From the NCBI GenBank assembly GCA_013152945.1, contig JAADFL010000032.1, forward strand, positions 1-40,986: a stretch of 40,986 nucleotides of DNA, in the 5' to 3' direction. The translations under genes were made by a program, and so were the position numbers. The DNA comes from Deltaproteobacteria bacterium (lineage in GTDB: Bacteria; Myxococcota_A; JAADFL01). Every line of letters begins with the position of its first letter. Position 1 is the stretch's first letter. The notes beneath the pieces were generated by a model. The model saw only the letters and a program-made list of their open reading frames with translations. It did no database searches and was not told the DNA's origin. Shown piece by piece: positions 8,739-16,752 of the stretch.

Positions 8739-10004
8739 CTAGGCAAAGGTTGAGGCATCTTCACTTTTTGCCATTTTGGTGTTGTTCGCGGTTTCTTCCG
8801 AATTGCTCAAAGGTCGAGGTTCGGGCGGGGCCACTGCCCTGATGGTGTCCCAAGACCTGCATTGGGGGCACTTCCACAACATTTCATTGGTTTCCAGCCC
8901 GCATTTTGCGCACTGATAAGTTTTCCTTCCCTGATCGAGCCTATCCAGCAAAGACCGGTATTCATCCAATGCCTCGTTGATACGGTTCTCGGCAAGCAGG
9001 GCGGTTCCAAGACTTTTTCGTGCCTCCAGACTTGTTGGATTGAGTTCTACCGCCTTTCGCAGCTCGGCTATGGCTCCAACAGGATCGCCTTTTTTGTAAA
9101 GGTATCTGCCAAGAATAAAATGAGCATTAGGGTCTTTGTCATGCTTTACAAGGACTTCCCGTAAAGTCTTTTCAAGGGTTTCACTCCTGCCCAAACGCTC
9201 GTAAGCTTGCTCCAGCCTGCTGAACACCAGGTTGGCGAACTGCGGGGCCACTCTCATTATCCTTGTCCAGGCTGCAATGGCCGCCCTCACATCTCCCTCG
9301 TCGAGATGGAGTTCACCCATTGACAACATTGCATCAATACAAGCCGGGTCTATTGAAAGAGCCTTTTTGAAACATTTCTTTGCGCTTGACAAGGCATTCT
9401 CTTTCATCTTTTGTCTGCCGAGTTCGGCCTGCAGGTGAGCCAACACGTTGTCTTCCTTGTGTCCCCCGGCCTTGGCCAGGCGTTGGCGTATGGAAAAAGC
9501 CTGCTCCCAGTCCTTGATCTCTTCATACAGTTCTGCCAACTCGCTCATCACGTCCCGATTATTCCGGTCTTTTGAAAGGACCTCTTCAAAGGTCGCGACA
9601 GCTCTCTTTACGAAACCGGCCTTTTTGTAATCCATGGCCAGGTTGAAATAAGCCTGCATTTGTGTTTTCTCGTCGAGTCCCGGCCGCAGGATGATATTTT
9701 GATGTATCCTGATTGCTCGATCTATTTCTCCTTTTCGCCTGAAAAGGTTGCCCAGGGCAAAGTAGATTTCCACGGTTTCCGAATTAATCTGGACGACCTT
9801 GGTTAGTTCCTCTATGGCGGCATCATGGTCGTTTTCGAGGATATAATTTACACCTCTAACATATGCCCTTTTTTCCAACTCGTGGGCATCCGCCTTTTTC
9901 CTTTTTCCGGCTCTGTGGATTGCCTTGGTCATAAGAAATGCGATTACCAGGCCCGTGATGAGCGCAGCCGCAATCCACGGCCCATGAGTTGCGAGTAGGT
10001 TCAA
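8739..10004 (-). CDS. lapB: LapB/YciM-like TPR protein with C-terminal rubredoxin-type knuckle
   Basis: Inner-membrane-anchored TPR protein of 421 residues. One N-terminal TM helix (about 8-26) is followed by a basic stop-transfer stretch, a long TPR array and a C-terminal metal knuckle CAKCGLETNEMLWKCPQC. This is the LapB architecture; in E. coli LapB recruits LpxC to FtsH and so controls lipopolysaccharide synthesis. It is somewhat longer than the 389-residue E. coli protein. The start is TTG 10004, overlapping the lapA stop as TTGA with GGAGAG 5 nt upstream, so the two are translationally coupled. FtsH is also encoded in this window. Whether LPS control is conserved in this lineage is inference. 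Confidence 0.88.
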   Translation of the reverse strand: MNLLATHGPWIAAALITGLVIAFLMTKAIHRAGKRKKADAHELEKRAYVRGVNYILENDHDAAIEELTKVVQINSETVEIYFALGNLFRRKGEIDRAIRIHQNIILRPGLDEKTQMQAYFNLAMDYKKAGFVKRAVATFEEVLSKDRNNRDVMSELAELYEEIKDWEQAFSIRQRLAKAGGHKEDNVLAHLQAELGRQKMKENALSSAKKCFKKALSIDPACIDAMLSMGELHLDEGDVRAAIAAWTRIMRVAPQFANLVFSRLEQAYERLGRSETLEKTLREVLVKHDKDPNAHFILGRYLYKKGDPVGAIAELRKAVELNPTSLEARKSLGTALLAENRINEALDEYRSLLDRLDQGRKTYQCAKCGLETNEMLWKCPQCRSWDTIRAVAPPEPRPLSNSEETANNTKMAKSEDASTFA

Positions 10005-10381
10005 GACTGCTCTCCGCCATCACGGCCGGATTCCTGATGCAAAACAGGCTGGTTGGCCGCCAAGTCTGAAACAGGCACTACTTCACCTGTCAATGCCAGG
10101 TTCCTTGTCCTTGTTATCTCCATTTCCAGCGCCTTGATCTTGTTCCTCAACTTTTTGACCCTGCCCTTGTGACGAAGCCACTGCGTGAGCAATGCGATAA
10201 GTCCCACTGCAATTCCGGCGACCAGGGCCAGTAGGATGGCAGCCCCCAGGGGCATGGGACGTGATCGTAAGATCCAAAAGTCGAGAATCGCCGGTTCCGA
10301 ATTTTCCCGGATGAACTCGAATGCAGCAAGTCCGAGCACGGCACCCGACAGTAATAAAGTGGAAATCTTGATAACACCCAT
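10001..10381 (-). CDS. lapA: LapA-domain inner-membrane protein
   Basis: Small membrane protein of 126 residues with two TM helices (about 5-23 and 43-66), the second followed by a basic coiled coil (HKGRVKKLRNKIKALEMEI) and a polar tail. The topology and the immediately following lapB match LapA (formerly YciS), the small partner of LapB. Its ATG overlaps the upstream HIT gene's stop as TAATG, and its stop overlaps lapB, so HIT, lapA and lapB form a tightly coupled operon. Confidence 0.85.
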   Translation of the reverse strand: MGVIKISTLLLSGAVLGLAAFEFIRENSEPAILDFWILRSRPMPLGAAILLALVAGIAVGLIALLTQWLRHKGRVKKLRNKIKALEMEITRTRNLALTGEVVPVSDLAANQPVLHQESGRDGGEQS

Positions 10382-10881
10382 TATCGTGTGCTCCCTATAA
10401 TTTGTTTGAAGTGGGGGCTCAATTTTTTATAGGTTGCAGCCAATCCTTCGGAAATTACACGGACCGCCCCGATTACCGGCATCATGTTGTTATCACCGTT
10501 CCACCTTGGAACAATATGAAAATGCAGGTGTTCTTCCAACCCTGCACCAGCCACCCTGCCGAGGTTGAAACCCACATTGAAACCGTGGGGCCCAATGGCG
10601 TTCCTCAAGGCTGAAACAGATTTCCTGACGGTTTCCGTAAGATCCTGATATTCCTCGATTGTCAGTTTCAGCGGATCTCCCTCGTGTCTGAACGGTGCTA
10701 CAAGTACATGGCCGTTGGTATACGGATATTTATTGATTATCACGAAACAATGCCTGGACCTGGCTAATATGAAAGTCTCATCGTCATTGTTTAACTTCGG
10801 GTATTCACAAAGGAAGCATGCCTTCTCAGCGGGCTGATCGATGTACTCCATGCGCCATGGCGCCCAGAGTGTTCCTCCCAT
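10381..10881 (-). CDS. HIT family protein (Ap4A hydrolase/phosphorylase-like)
   Basis: Cytoplasmic nucleotide-binding protein of 166 residues. The N-terminus LWAPWRMEYI and the Cys pair in CFLC are typical of the bacterial subgroup with a zinc site, and the histidine triad HLHFHIV lies near residues 120-126. Members hydrolyse or phosphorolyse dinucleoside polyphosphates or related nucleoside phosphoramidates; the substrate here is not determinable. It sits 33 nt after rpsA, at the position that ihfB occupies between rpsA and lapA in E. coli. The Shine-Dalgarno sequence is weak (AAGAAAG). Confidence 0.9.
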   Translation of the reverse strand: MGGTLWAPWRMEYIDQPAEKACFLCEYPKLNNDDETFILARSRHCFVIINKYPYTNGHVLVAPFRHEGDPLKLTIEEYQDLTETVRKSVSALRNAIGPHGFNVGFNLGRVAGAGLEEHLHFHIVPRWNGDNNMMPVIGAVRVISEGLAATYKKLSPHFKQIIGSTR

Positions 10882-10914
10882 ATCTTTCTTTTGCCCCGCT
10901 ACCCGGAAACCGGC

Positions 10915-12747
10915 TCAGTCTTTTGGATCCGAGTCGGCCGAAGGTTCCCCTGCGGATTCGTCGCTTGACTGTAATTTTTCTTCTTCCTCCTCCTCCTGAA
11001 CTTTCAGACCACCCAATTTGTCACCCAGCAACGAACCAAGAGTAACCGAGTCACCTGATTTGGATTCAAGGTATTCTTTTACCTTTTCTCCTTCTGCAAT
11101 TCCTTTTGCGGAAAGAGCAATCCTGCGTTCTCCCCTGTCAGCCGCAAGTATTTCAGCAGTGATATAATCGCCTGCCTTGACCACGCCCTTTTCATCATCC
11201 GATTTGTTCTGGGACAGATCCTGAGGCTCTATGATGCCTTCGATCCCCCGTTCCAGCTCTACGAATGCACCATAATCACCGACCTTCAATACCTTGCACG
11301 TAACCACCCGCCCTATGGGATACTTCTGTGGGATGGAATCCCAGGGGTCATCGGTCAGTTGTTTTATTCCCAGAGAGAATCTTTCATTTTCGACATCGAT
11401 GTTCAACACCACCGCCTCAACCTCCTCGCCCTTGGTGAACAATTCACCGGGATGCTTCACGCGATAGGTCCAGGAGATATCGGAGATGTGCACCAAGCCG
11501 TCGATACCCTCTTCAATACCGATGAATATGCCGAAATCCGTAATATTGCGGATTCTGCCTCTAATGATAGATCCTACAGGGTACTTACTCGTAAGCAAAG
11601 TCCACGGGTTGGGCTCAACCTGCTTCATGCCGAGGCTTATCCGTCTGTTGTCATTGTCGAGATCGAGTACGACCGCCTCTATGGTGTCGCCGATTGCAAC
11701 TACTTTTGATGGGTGCTTAACCCGCCTGGTCCATGACATCTCCGAGACGTGGACCAAGCCCTCTACGCCTTCTTCGAGTTCGATAAATGCCCCGTAGTCG
11801 GCCAAGCTTACAACTTGCCCTTTTACTTTTGTGCCCGGCTTGTATCTTTCCGGTACCAACTCCCATGGGTCGACGGTAAGCTGCTTGATTCCGAGACTTA
11901 CCCGTTCGGAATCCGGATCGAATTTCAGGACTTTGACGTCGACTTCCTGTTCTTCTTCCACAACATCCTTTGGGTGATTCACTCTTCCCCAACTCATGTC
12001 GGTAATGTGCAGCAATCCGTCTATACCACCAAGGTCCACAAAGGCCCCGTACTCGGTTATATTCTTGACCCTGCCCTTGAGAACCGCTCCTTCTTCGAGT
12101 CTTTCGAGTGTTGCCTTTTTCTTGGCCTTCTCTTCTTCCTCCTTCAAGGCCCTGTGTGAAAGCACGATGTTGCCACGTTTTTTATTGAACTTGATTATTT
12201 TGAAGTTACGTTTTTCGCCGATGAGCTTTTCCAGGTTTCTTACAGGCCTGGTATCGACCTGTGAACCAGGCAGGAAAGCCTTTACGCCTATGTCTACGGA
12301 CAATCCCCCTTTGACCCTGGATACTATGGTTCCCTCGATAATTTCTTCATCTTCATAGGCTTTTCCGATCTCATGCCAAATTTTCAGCCGGTCGGCTTTT
12401 TCCTTGGAAACCTTGCAGCTACCTGTTTCATCTTCGCATGACTCCAAAAAGACCTCGATGTTGTCGCCCTCCTTGACATTGATGTTTCCATCGACGTCCT
12501 TGAATTCGTACAATCGGATTATCCCTTCGGACTTGTAACCTATGTCTACCCATACCTTGCCGCCGCTCGAGTCCTTCTTGTCCTCTTCGATCTTGAGAAC
12601 AACTCCCTTTACAATGGAGCCCTCCTGGAACTGCATCCTCGTTGAGTACGAACTTTCGAATAGCTCTGCGAAGTTTTCCTCGCCGGTTTCTCCCGTTTGA
12701 TTTTCTTCGGTCATTTCCATTTTTCCTGTCTTTTCCTGATCCGTCAT
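10915..12747 (-). CDS. rpsA: 30S ribosomal protein S1
   Basis: RNA-binding ribosomal protein of 610 residues needed for initiation on structured mRNAs. Six S1 OB-fold repeats are visible. Repeats 3-6 are the most regular, each with a YGAFVDL-like or FGIFIGI-like core and a downstream SLGIKQL-type end; repeats 1 and 2 are divergent, as usual, and bind the ribosome. The protein has an unusually acidic N-terminus of about 35 residues and an acidic, Glu/Ser-rich tail (EEEEEEK onwards), making it longer than the 557-residue E. coli S1. AGGAG and AGAGAG stretches precede ATG 12747. A separate promoter lies at the end of the upstream kinase gene. Confidence 0.97.
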   Translation of the reverse strand: MTDQEKTGKMEMTEENQTGETGEENFAELFESSYSTRMQFQEGSIVKGVVLKIEEDKKDSSGGKVWVDIGYKSEGIIRLYEFKDVDGNINVKEGDNIEVFLESCEDETGSCKVSKEKADRLKIWHEIGKAYEDEEIIEGTIVSRVKGGLSVDIGVKAFLPGSQVDTRPVRNLEKLIGEKRNFKIIKFNKKRGNIVLSHRALKEEEEKAKKKATLERLEEGAVLKGRVKNITEYGAFVDLGGIDGLLHITDMSWGRVNHPKDVVEEEQEVDVKVLKFDPDSERVSLGIKQLTVDPWELVPERYKPGTKVKGQVVSLADYGAFIELEEGVEGLVHVSEMSWTRRVKHPSKVVAIGDTIEAVVLDLDNDNRRISLGMKQVEPNPWTLLTSKYPVGSIIRGRIRNITDFGIFIGIEEGIDGLVHISDISWTYRVKHPGELFTKGEEVEAVVLNIDVENERFSLGIKQLTDDPWDSIPQKYPIGRVVTCKVLKVGDYGAFVELERGIEGIIEPQDLSQNKSDDEKGVVKAGDYITAEILAADRGERRIALSAKGIAEGEKVKEYLESKSGDSVTLGSLLGDKLGGLKVQEEEEEEKLQSSDESAGEPSADSDPKD

Positions 12748-12844
12748 AAAAATCTCTCTAGCTCCTTTTCAAAGTAAAAATTTCCGGAGCCGAAAAACCG
12801 GCCACGGGCGGGCGTTCTCTTGTTCCCGCGAATCAAAGGTTATC

Positions 12845-12874
12845 TAAATACCCGACTACTACCACGATAGTCAA
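12845..12874 (-). promoter_or_regulatory. Candidate rpsA promoter
   Basis: Reading the minus strand, TTGACT (12874-12869), an 18-nt spacer and TATTTA (12850-12845) form a sigma70-like promoter overlapping the kinase stop codon. It would give an rpsA leader of about 90 nt that includes a GCCG/CGGC hairpin with a T-rich loop near 12790-12805. S1 autoregulates in E. coli through its leader; a similar role here is speculation. Confidence 0.45.
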
Positions 12875-14679
12875 GGACTGCTTTCGGCTTTCTCGATTTG
12901 TTGTATGATATTTTTAATTTGTTGCGAGTCCCTGGCGCCGGGTTTCAATCGCAGGTATTTCTTGTAATAGGCCTTTGCCGTTTTCATTTTTTGTTGGCCC
13001 ATGTAACATGTGCCCAACTTCTTATATGCATTGGCCATGTTCTTGTTATACTTGATGGCCTTCCTGTAATTCATGATAGCCGCCTTTATCTCGCCTTGCA
13101 GAAATAGTTCATTACCTTTCTTATAATAAGCTATTGCTGATTTTATTCTGCTCGTACGGGCAATTCTTGAACCATGACGTTTTTTCTTCTTGTGCACGGA
13201 ACTTTTCGAGCCGGGGGGAGAAATATTTGCATTGGCATTGGAGGCATGGAGGTCTTGCTTGGATTCGGTTCCTTGCTTCCCGGAAGAGCCGGCCTGCTGT
13301 TGCGTGCCATTATTGACATGCCCGCTGTTCCTATTGTCGTTGGATGCAGTCGCATTTGTTTTTACATTTTTTATATCGTTTGCCGCGCCCGTATCAAGGG
13401 CCCGGTTTTTTTTGCCGGCAAAAACGAAATAGAGAACGACTACAAGAATTATGGCTGCGATACCCATTCCGGAGAAAATGAGCATCCTGTGTTTGCCTCC
13501 TTTGACCGGTACCATTACTGGTTCTTCCGCTGTCAAAGGCGGTGTAGAGGAAGGCGGGGCGGCTTTTACAGCAATAGGAGGCCGCCCTTGACCGTTCATT
13601 GTCGGGAAAGGCGTTTCAGTGGAATCCGGTACTCCATCTTGCCCGGTGTCTACTTGGGCAATCGGCTTTTTTGCCGCCGGCAAGGGAACAGGCTTGCTGG
13701 CCACCGGAGAACCTATTTTTATCGCCTCGAGAGCTTGTTCAAGTTCGGCCTTGAATTCCAGGGCCGATGATTGTCTCCTGTTCCTGTCTTTTTTCAGGGC
13801 CCTCATGCAAACCGTTTCCAAGGGACCTGGAACCTCCGGCCTGATCCTGGAAGGCGGGACCGGTGGTTCGAGCAGGTGTTTCGTGACGATTCCCATTGAT
13901 GTGGGCGCATGAAAGGGAATGTCCTTGGTAAGCATCTGGTAAAGAATTACACCCAAGCTATAGATGTCCGACCTTGAATCCAATGGTTCACCTTTGGCCT
14001 GCTCCGGACTCATGTACTCGGGAGTTCCACACACCACACCTGCCTTGGTGAGATTGGCAGCCGCAATTTCGTCTTCCTGCGGGTCCAGGACTTTTGCTAT
14101 GCCAAAATCCAGCACCTTGACGAAATCCTCGCCATCCCGTCGTTTTTCGATAAGGATGTTCTCGGGTTTGAGGTCCCTGTGAACGACCTTGTGTTCATGA
14201 GCTTCCGCCAAGGCACTACAGACTTGTGAGAGGATGTTGACTATCCTTTTCGCAGGCAAGGGGAATTCGTTTTCTATCAGTTCCCCGAGTTCAATGCCTT
14301 CGACGTATTCCATGGCCATGAAAAGACATCCGTCTTCAGCAGTGCCGAAATCTATGATGTTGATGCTGTTGGGGTGATTCAACCTGCTTGCAGCCCTGGC
14401 TTCCCTGTGAAAGCGCTTTGCCAAGTCCGGGTCGCCGACCATGTTCTGGTGGAGTATCTTAAGGCAGACTTTCTTGCCCAAGGATATCTGTTCGGCCCTG
14501 TACACCTTGCCCATGCCGCCTTGACCAATCAACTCGAGGACAAGGAAATTGTCTTTGATCTTTCGGCCGATATAGGGGTCGGCCGAAGGCTTTTTGGCTG
14601 CCTCGACATTTGCCCCGCACCTGGGACAGAAACGTATTCCCTCTTCGATATTGAAATTACATTGTGGACAGGTCGTCAC
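12871..14679 (-). CDS. Membrane Ser/Thr protein kinase with N-terminal zinc ribbon and C-terminal TPR
   Basis: Hanks-type kinase of 602 residues. Domains in order: zinc ribbon with CxxC pairs C4/C7 and C18/C21; kinase domain about 44-320 with glycine loop GQGGMGKV, K74, HRDLKPEN (catalytic D169), DFG 191-193 and the activation-segment end GTPEYMSPEQ; a Pro/Ser-rich linker; one TM helix (about 399-421); an Asn/Ser/Lys-rich segment; and TPR repeats at about 525-595. The TPRs would be extracytoplasmic if the kinase is cytoplasmic. All catalytic residues are present. The start is GTG 14679 with GGGAG 10 nt upstream. It is divergent from an FHA protein with the same zinc-ribbon start, suggesting a kinase and phosphothreonine-reader pair. 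Confidence 0.92.
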   Translation of the reverse strand: MTTCPQCNFNIEEGIRFCPRCGANVEAAKKPSADPYIGRKIKDNFLVLELIGQGGMGKVYRAEQISLGKKVCLKILHQNMVGDPDLAKRFHREARAASRLNHPNSINIIDFGTAEDGCLFMAMEYVEGIELGELIENEFPLPAKRIVNILSQVCSALAEAHEHKVVHRDLKPENILIEKRRDGEDFVKVLDFGIAKVLDPQEDEIAAANLTKAGVVCGTPEYMSPEQAKGEPLDSRSDIYSLGVILYQMLTKDIPFHAPTSMGIVTKHLLEPPVPPSRIRPEVPGPLETVCMRALKKDRNRRQSSALEFKAELEQALEAIKIGSPVASKPVPLPAAKKPIAQVDTGQDGVPDSTETPFPTMNGQGRPPIAVKAAPPSSTPPLTAEEPVMVPVKGGKHRMLIFSGMGIAAIILVVVLYFVFAGKKNRALDTGAANDIKNVKTNATASNDNRNSGHVNNGTQQQAGSSGKQGTESKQDLHASNANANISPPGSKSSVHKKKKRHGSRIARTSRIKSAIAYYKKGNELFLQGEIKAAIMNYRKAIKYNKNMANAYKKLGTCYMGQQKMKTAKAYYKKYLRLKPGARDSQQIKNIIQQIEKAESSP

Positions 14680-14958
14680 GCCGAATGTACTCCCTTAATG
14701 TCCAAGATTCGCCTTTCCTGCCGATGCCCGGAAAGCATGAAAGCAGTCTCTAAAAAAGTCAAGTTACTTACATCAACCACCATGGTTTCATCCATGGAAC
14801 ACATCTTTATATCCTTGTAGAACCGATCCTTCAACAAAAAATTCTTCTTACGTATTTCTCTACTTGACCGGTTGCCTCAGGTTCTGCTAATGACAAAGTT
14901 CAAACAGTTTTTTCAGTGCGTGGAGTTTGCACTGTAGCGTCGGAAAAGGGGTGTTTAG
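14680..14958. promoter_or_regulatory. Divergent intergenic region between kinase and FHA genes
   Basis: This 279-nt gap must hold the promoters of both divergent genes. I see no convincing coding sequence. The only structure noticed is a pair of CCATGG palindromes 6 nt apart (14780-14785 and 14792-14797), which could form a hairpin or a paired binding site. No unambiguous -35/-10 pair was assigned. Confidence 0.3.
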
Positions 14959-16005
14959 ATGATCACCTGCCCACAATGTGGAAAAGAAAATGCCGATAAC
15001 TTCAACTACTGCCTGGAATGCGGGGCGGAACTTGTTCCCAGGCAGCCTGCCGCGGAAACTCAACCAACTGGAACGGAACAGGCTGTACCGCCGGCTGACG
15101 AAGACTTTCAGGAGGTCGGCGAAGATTTTGTCGAGCCCATACCTCTGACTGAGGTTAAGAGCCCGCCTCCTAGGGAACAGGGCCAGGAACCAGGATCATC
15201 CGGTCCCGGCGCCGGGGAGCCTCCTCCCAAAATTCGTGCTTGTCCGGTTTGCGGCAACCATGTTCCGGAAGGCTTTCGTTTTTGCGGCAAATGCGGAGCA
15301 CCTATCAATGATGCAGGTACATCGCCCCAAGCCGCTCCGGCTTCAGAACCCGCGGGTCCCATGGGATATCTGGTGCTGATAGAGCCGGACGGCAGCGAAG
15401 GAGGGCAATATCCCCTGGAACAGGGAGAAACCGTCTGTGGGAGAATGGAAGGAAAGATTCTGTTTCTCGAAGACGAGTACTTATCGCCTAAACATGCTGT
15501 TTTCACCTTTGAGAACGGAAAGCTCGTTGTACAGGACGCAGGCAGCTTGAACGGTATTTTCTTCAGGATACAGGGGGAAGTAGTTATCGAACAGGGTGAC
15601 AGTTTCAGAATCGGCAAGCAGTTCCTCAAGTTCGAAGATTTGTCCCGTTTAGAGGTGGTGGCATCACCTGATGAGGGAGATGATACCGTGCTTTGGGGCA
15701 GTCCGGTGGGGGACATGTGGGGACGAGTCGTACAGATAATTGAGGGCGGACACCGTGGTAATGTTTACTTGCTCAACAAGGATGAGGTTGTCCTTGGAAG
15801 AGAAAAGGGAGATATTACATTTCCGTACGATGGCTTTGTATCGGGCAAACATGCGAAACTCTCCAATCGTGGGGGAAATTTTATATTGACCGACCTTGGA
15901 AGCAGCAATGGAACTTTTATTAGGCTCCGAAAGCCCAAGGAACTCAAGCAGAACGATCTTCTTCTGGTAGGCCAGCAACTTCTCCGGGTGGACCTGAAAG
16001 GATGA
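14959..16005 (+). CDS. Double zinc-ribbon, double FHA domain protein
   Basis: Soluble protein of 348 residues. Zinc ribbon 1 uses C4/C7 and C18/C21, and zinc ribbon 2 uses C95/C98 and C109/C112, separated by a Pro/Glu-rich linker. Two FHA domains follow: about 136-230 (VCGRMEG, LSPKHAVF, SLNGIF) and about 255-345 (VLGREKGD, VSGKHAKL, SSNGTF). FHA2 has the canonical Gly-Arg, Ser-x-x-His and Asn-Gly features of phosphothreonine recognition, while in FHA1 the serine is also kept (SPKH). Its first residues (TCPQCG) mirror those of the divergent kinase. The likely role is to read kinase phosphorylation; the zinc ribbons may mediate oligomerisation or binding. Neither partner is proven. Confidence 0.92.
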   Translation: MITCPQCGKENADNFNYCLECGAELVPRQPAAETQPTGTEQAVPPADEDFQEVGEDFVEPIPLTEVKSPPPREQGQEPGSSGPGAGEPPPKIRACPVCGNHVPEGFRFCGKCGAPINDAGTSPQAAPASEPAGPMGYLVLIEPDGSEGGQYPLEQGETVCGRMEGKILFLEDEYLSPKHAVFTFENGKLVVQDAGSLNGIFFRIQGEVVIEQGDSFRIGKQFLKFEDLSRLEVVASPDEGDDTVLWGSPVGDMWGRVVQIIEGGHRGNVYLLNKDEVVLGREKGDITFPYDGFVSGKHAKLSNRGGNFILTDLGSSNGTFIRLRKPKELKQNDLLLVGQQLLRVDLKG

Positions 16006-16133
16006 AAAAATTTCTTGATTCAATGCGGGCCTCATGATAGCAACACGGTTCTTTAGTTTTTTCGGCTGGTTGTCGAAAGGGAAGTAAGTTTGTTCGATCA
16101 TTTGTCGCTTTTTCAGGAAGGGAGAGGAGGAAG

Positions 16134-16412
16134 ATGAAAAAATCTGATTTGATCGCGGCCATAGCCGCAAAGGCGAGAATTTCTCATAAGGCGGCCGAGG
16201 ACGTGGTCAATACAATCTTCGACACATTGAAAAAGGCATTGGCAAGAGGAGAGCGTATCGAACTCCGCGGCCTTGGGTCATTTTCAGTAAAGAAATACGA
16301 TCCGTATACCGGCAGGAATCCCAAGACCGGTGGAAAAATAGAAGTGAAGGAGAAACGTCTCCCTGTATTCAAAACCGGCAAAGAACTTCAAAAGCGGGTC
16401 AATTCCGGCTAG
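16134..16412 (+). CDS. HU/IHF family DNA-bending protein (copy 1)
   Basis: Nucleoid protein of 92 residues, standard length for the family. It has the signature GLGSFSVKKYDPYTGRNPKT with the Arg-Asn-Pro intercalating tip, and starts MKKSDLI. The IHF-type tail (RLPVFKTGKELQKRVN) suggests it pairs with another subunit; a second copy at 37974-38264 is a plausible partner. GGGAGAGGAGG precedes the ATG. No clear hairpin terminator follows, only a T7 run. Confidence 0.95.
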   Translation: MKKSDLIAAIAAKARISHKAAEDVVNTIFDTLKKALARGERIELRGLGSFSVKKYDPYTGRNPKTGGKIEVKEKRLPVFKTGKELQKRVNSG

Positions 16413-16752
16413 AGGGCTTTTTTTAAAAATTGTCTTGACCCGACAGGTATGCTGATTTTCCTTTCGACGTTCGATAAGCGGAATCAGTGCATTATTCAGC
16501 CTATTGATGAGTTGCCTCCGCCCAGGGCCAATGACATTAAGAGAGAAACTGCCATCTCGTAAGACTTGGGTCAATCCCCATCCAATAACAAGAACCGGCG
16601 CCAGCCCCTTCGAGAGCGAAGCTGCAACGTGGAAATTACTTTTGGTAAAGACGCAAGAGGCGAATTTTTCATGAGTTATCCGGTGAAGCAAAGACAGGCC
16701 TTGCAGATGGGCATACGTGTGCACAAGCGTGCAAACGAAAACCCCAGTGGAT
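16413..16752. other. 340-nt convergent gap without a recognised gene
   Basis: The gap lies between the 3' ends of the IHF/HU gene and the Hsp70 gene. Both strands have long open frames (minus 16284-16793, plus 16566-16772), but neither product resembles a family I know, neither start has good support, and the minus frame runs over the IHF/HU gene. A small hairpin TGCAC-aagc-GTGCA (16720-16733) lies 20 nt past the Hsp70 stop. It may be decayed sequence or hold an undetected RNA. Confidence 0.35.

Noticed and set aside
13174-13770. A 198-residue plus-strand frame opposite the zinc-ribbon kinase
   Set aside because: It is antisense to the kinase linker and TM region, with composition explained by the opposite strand.
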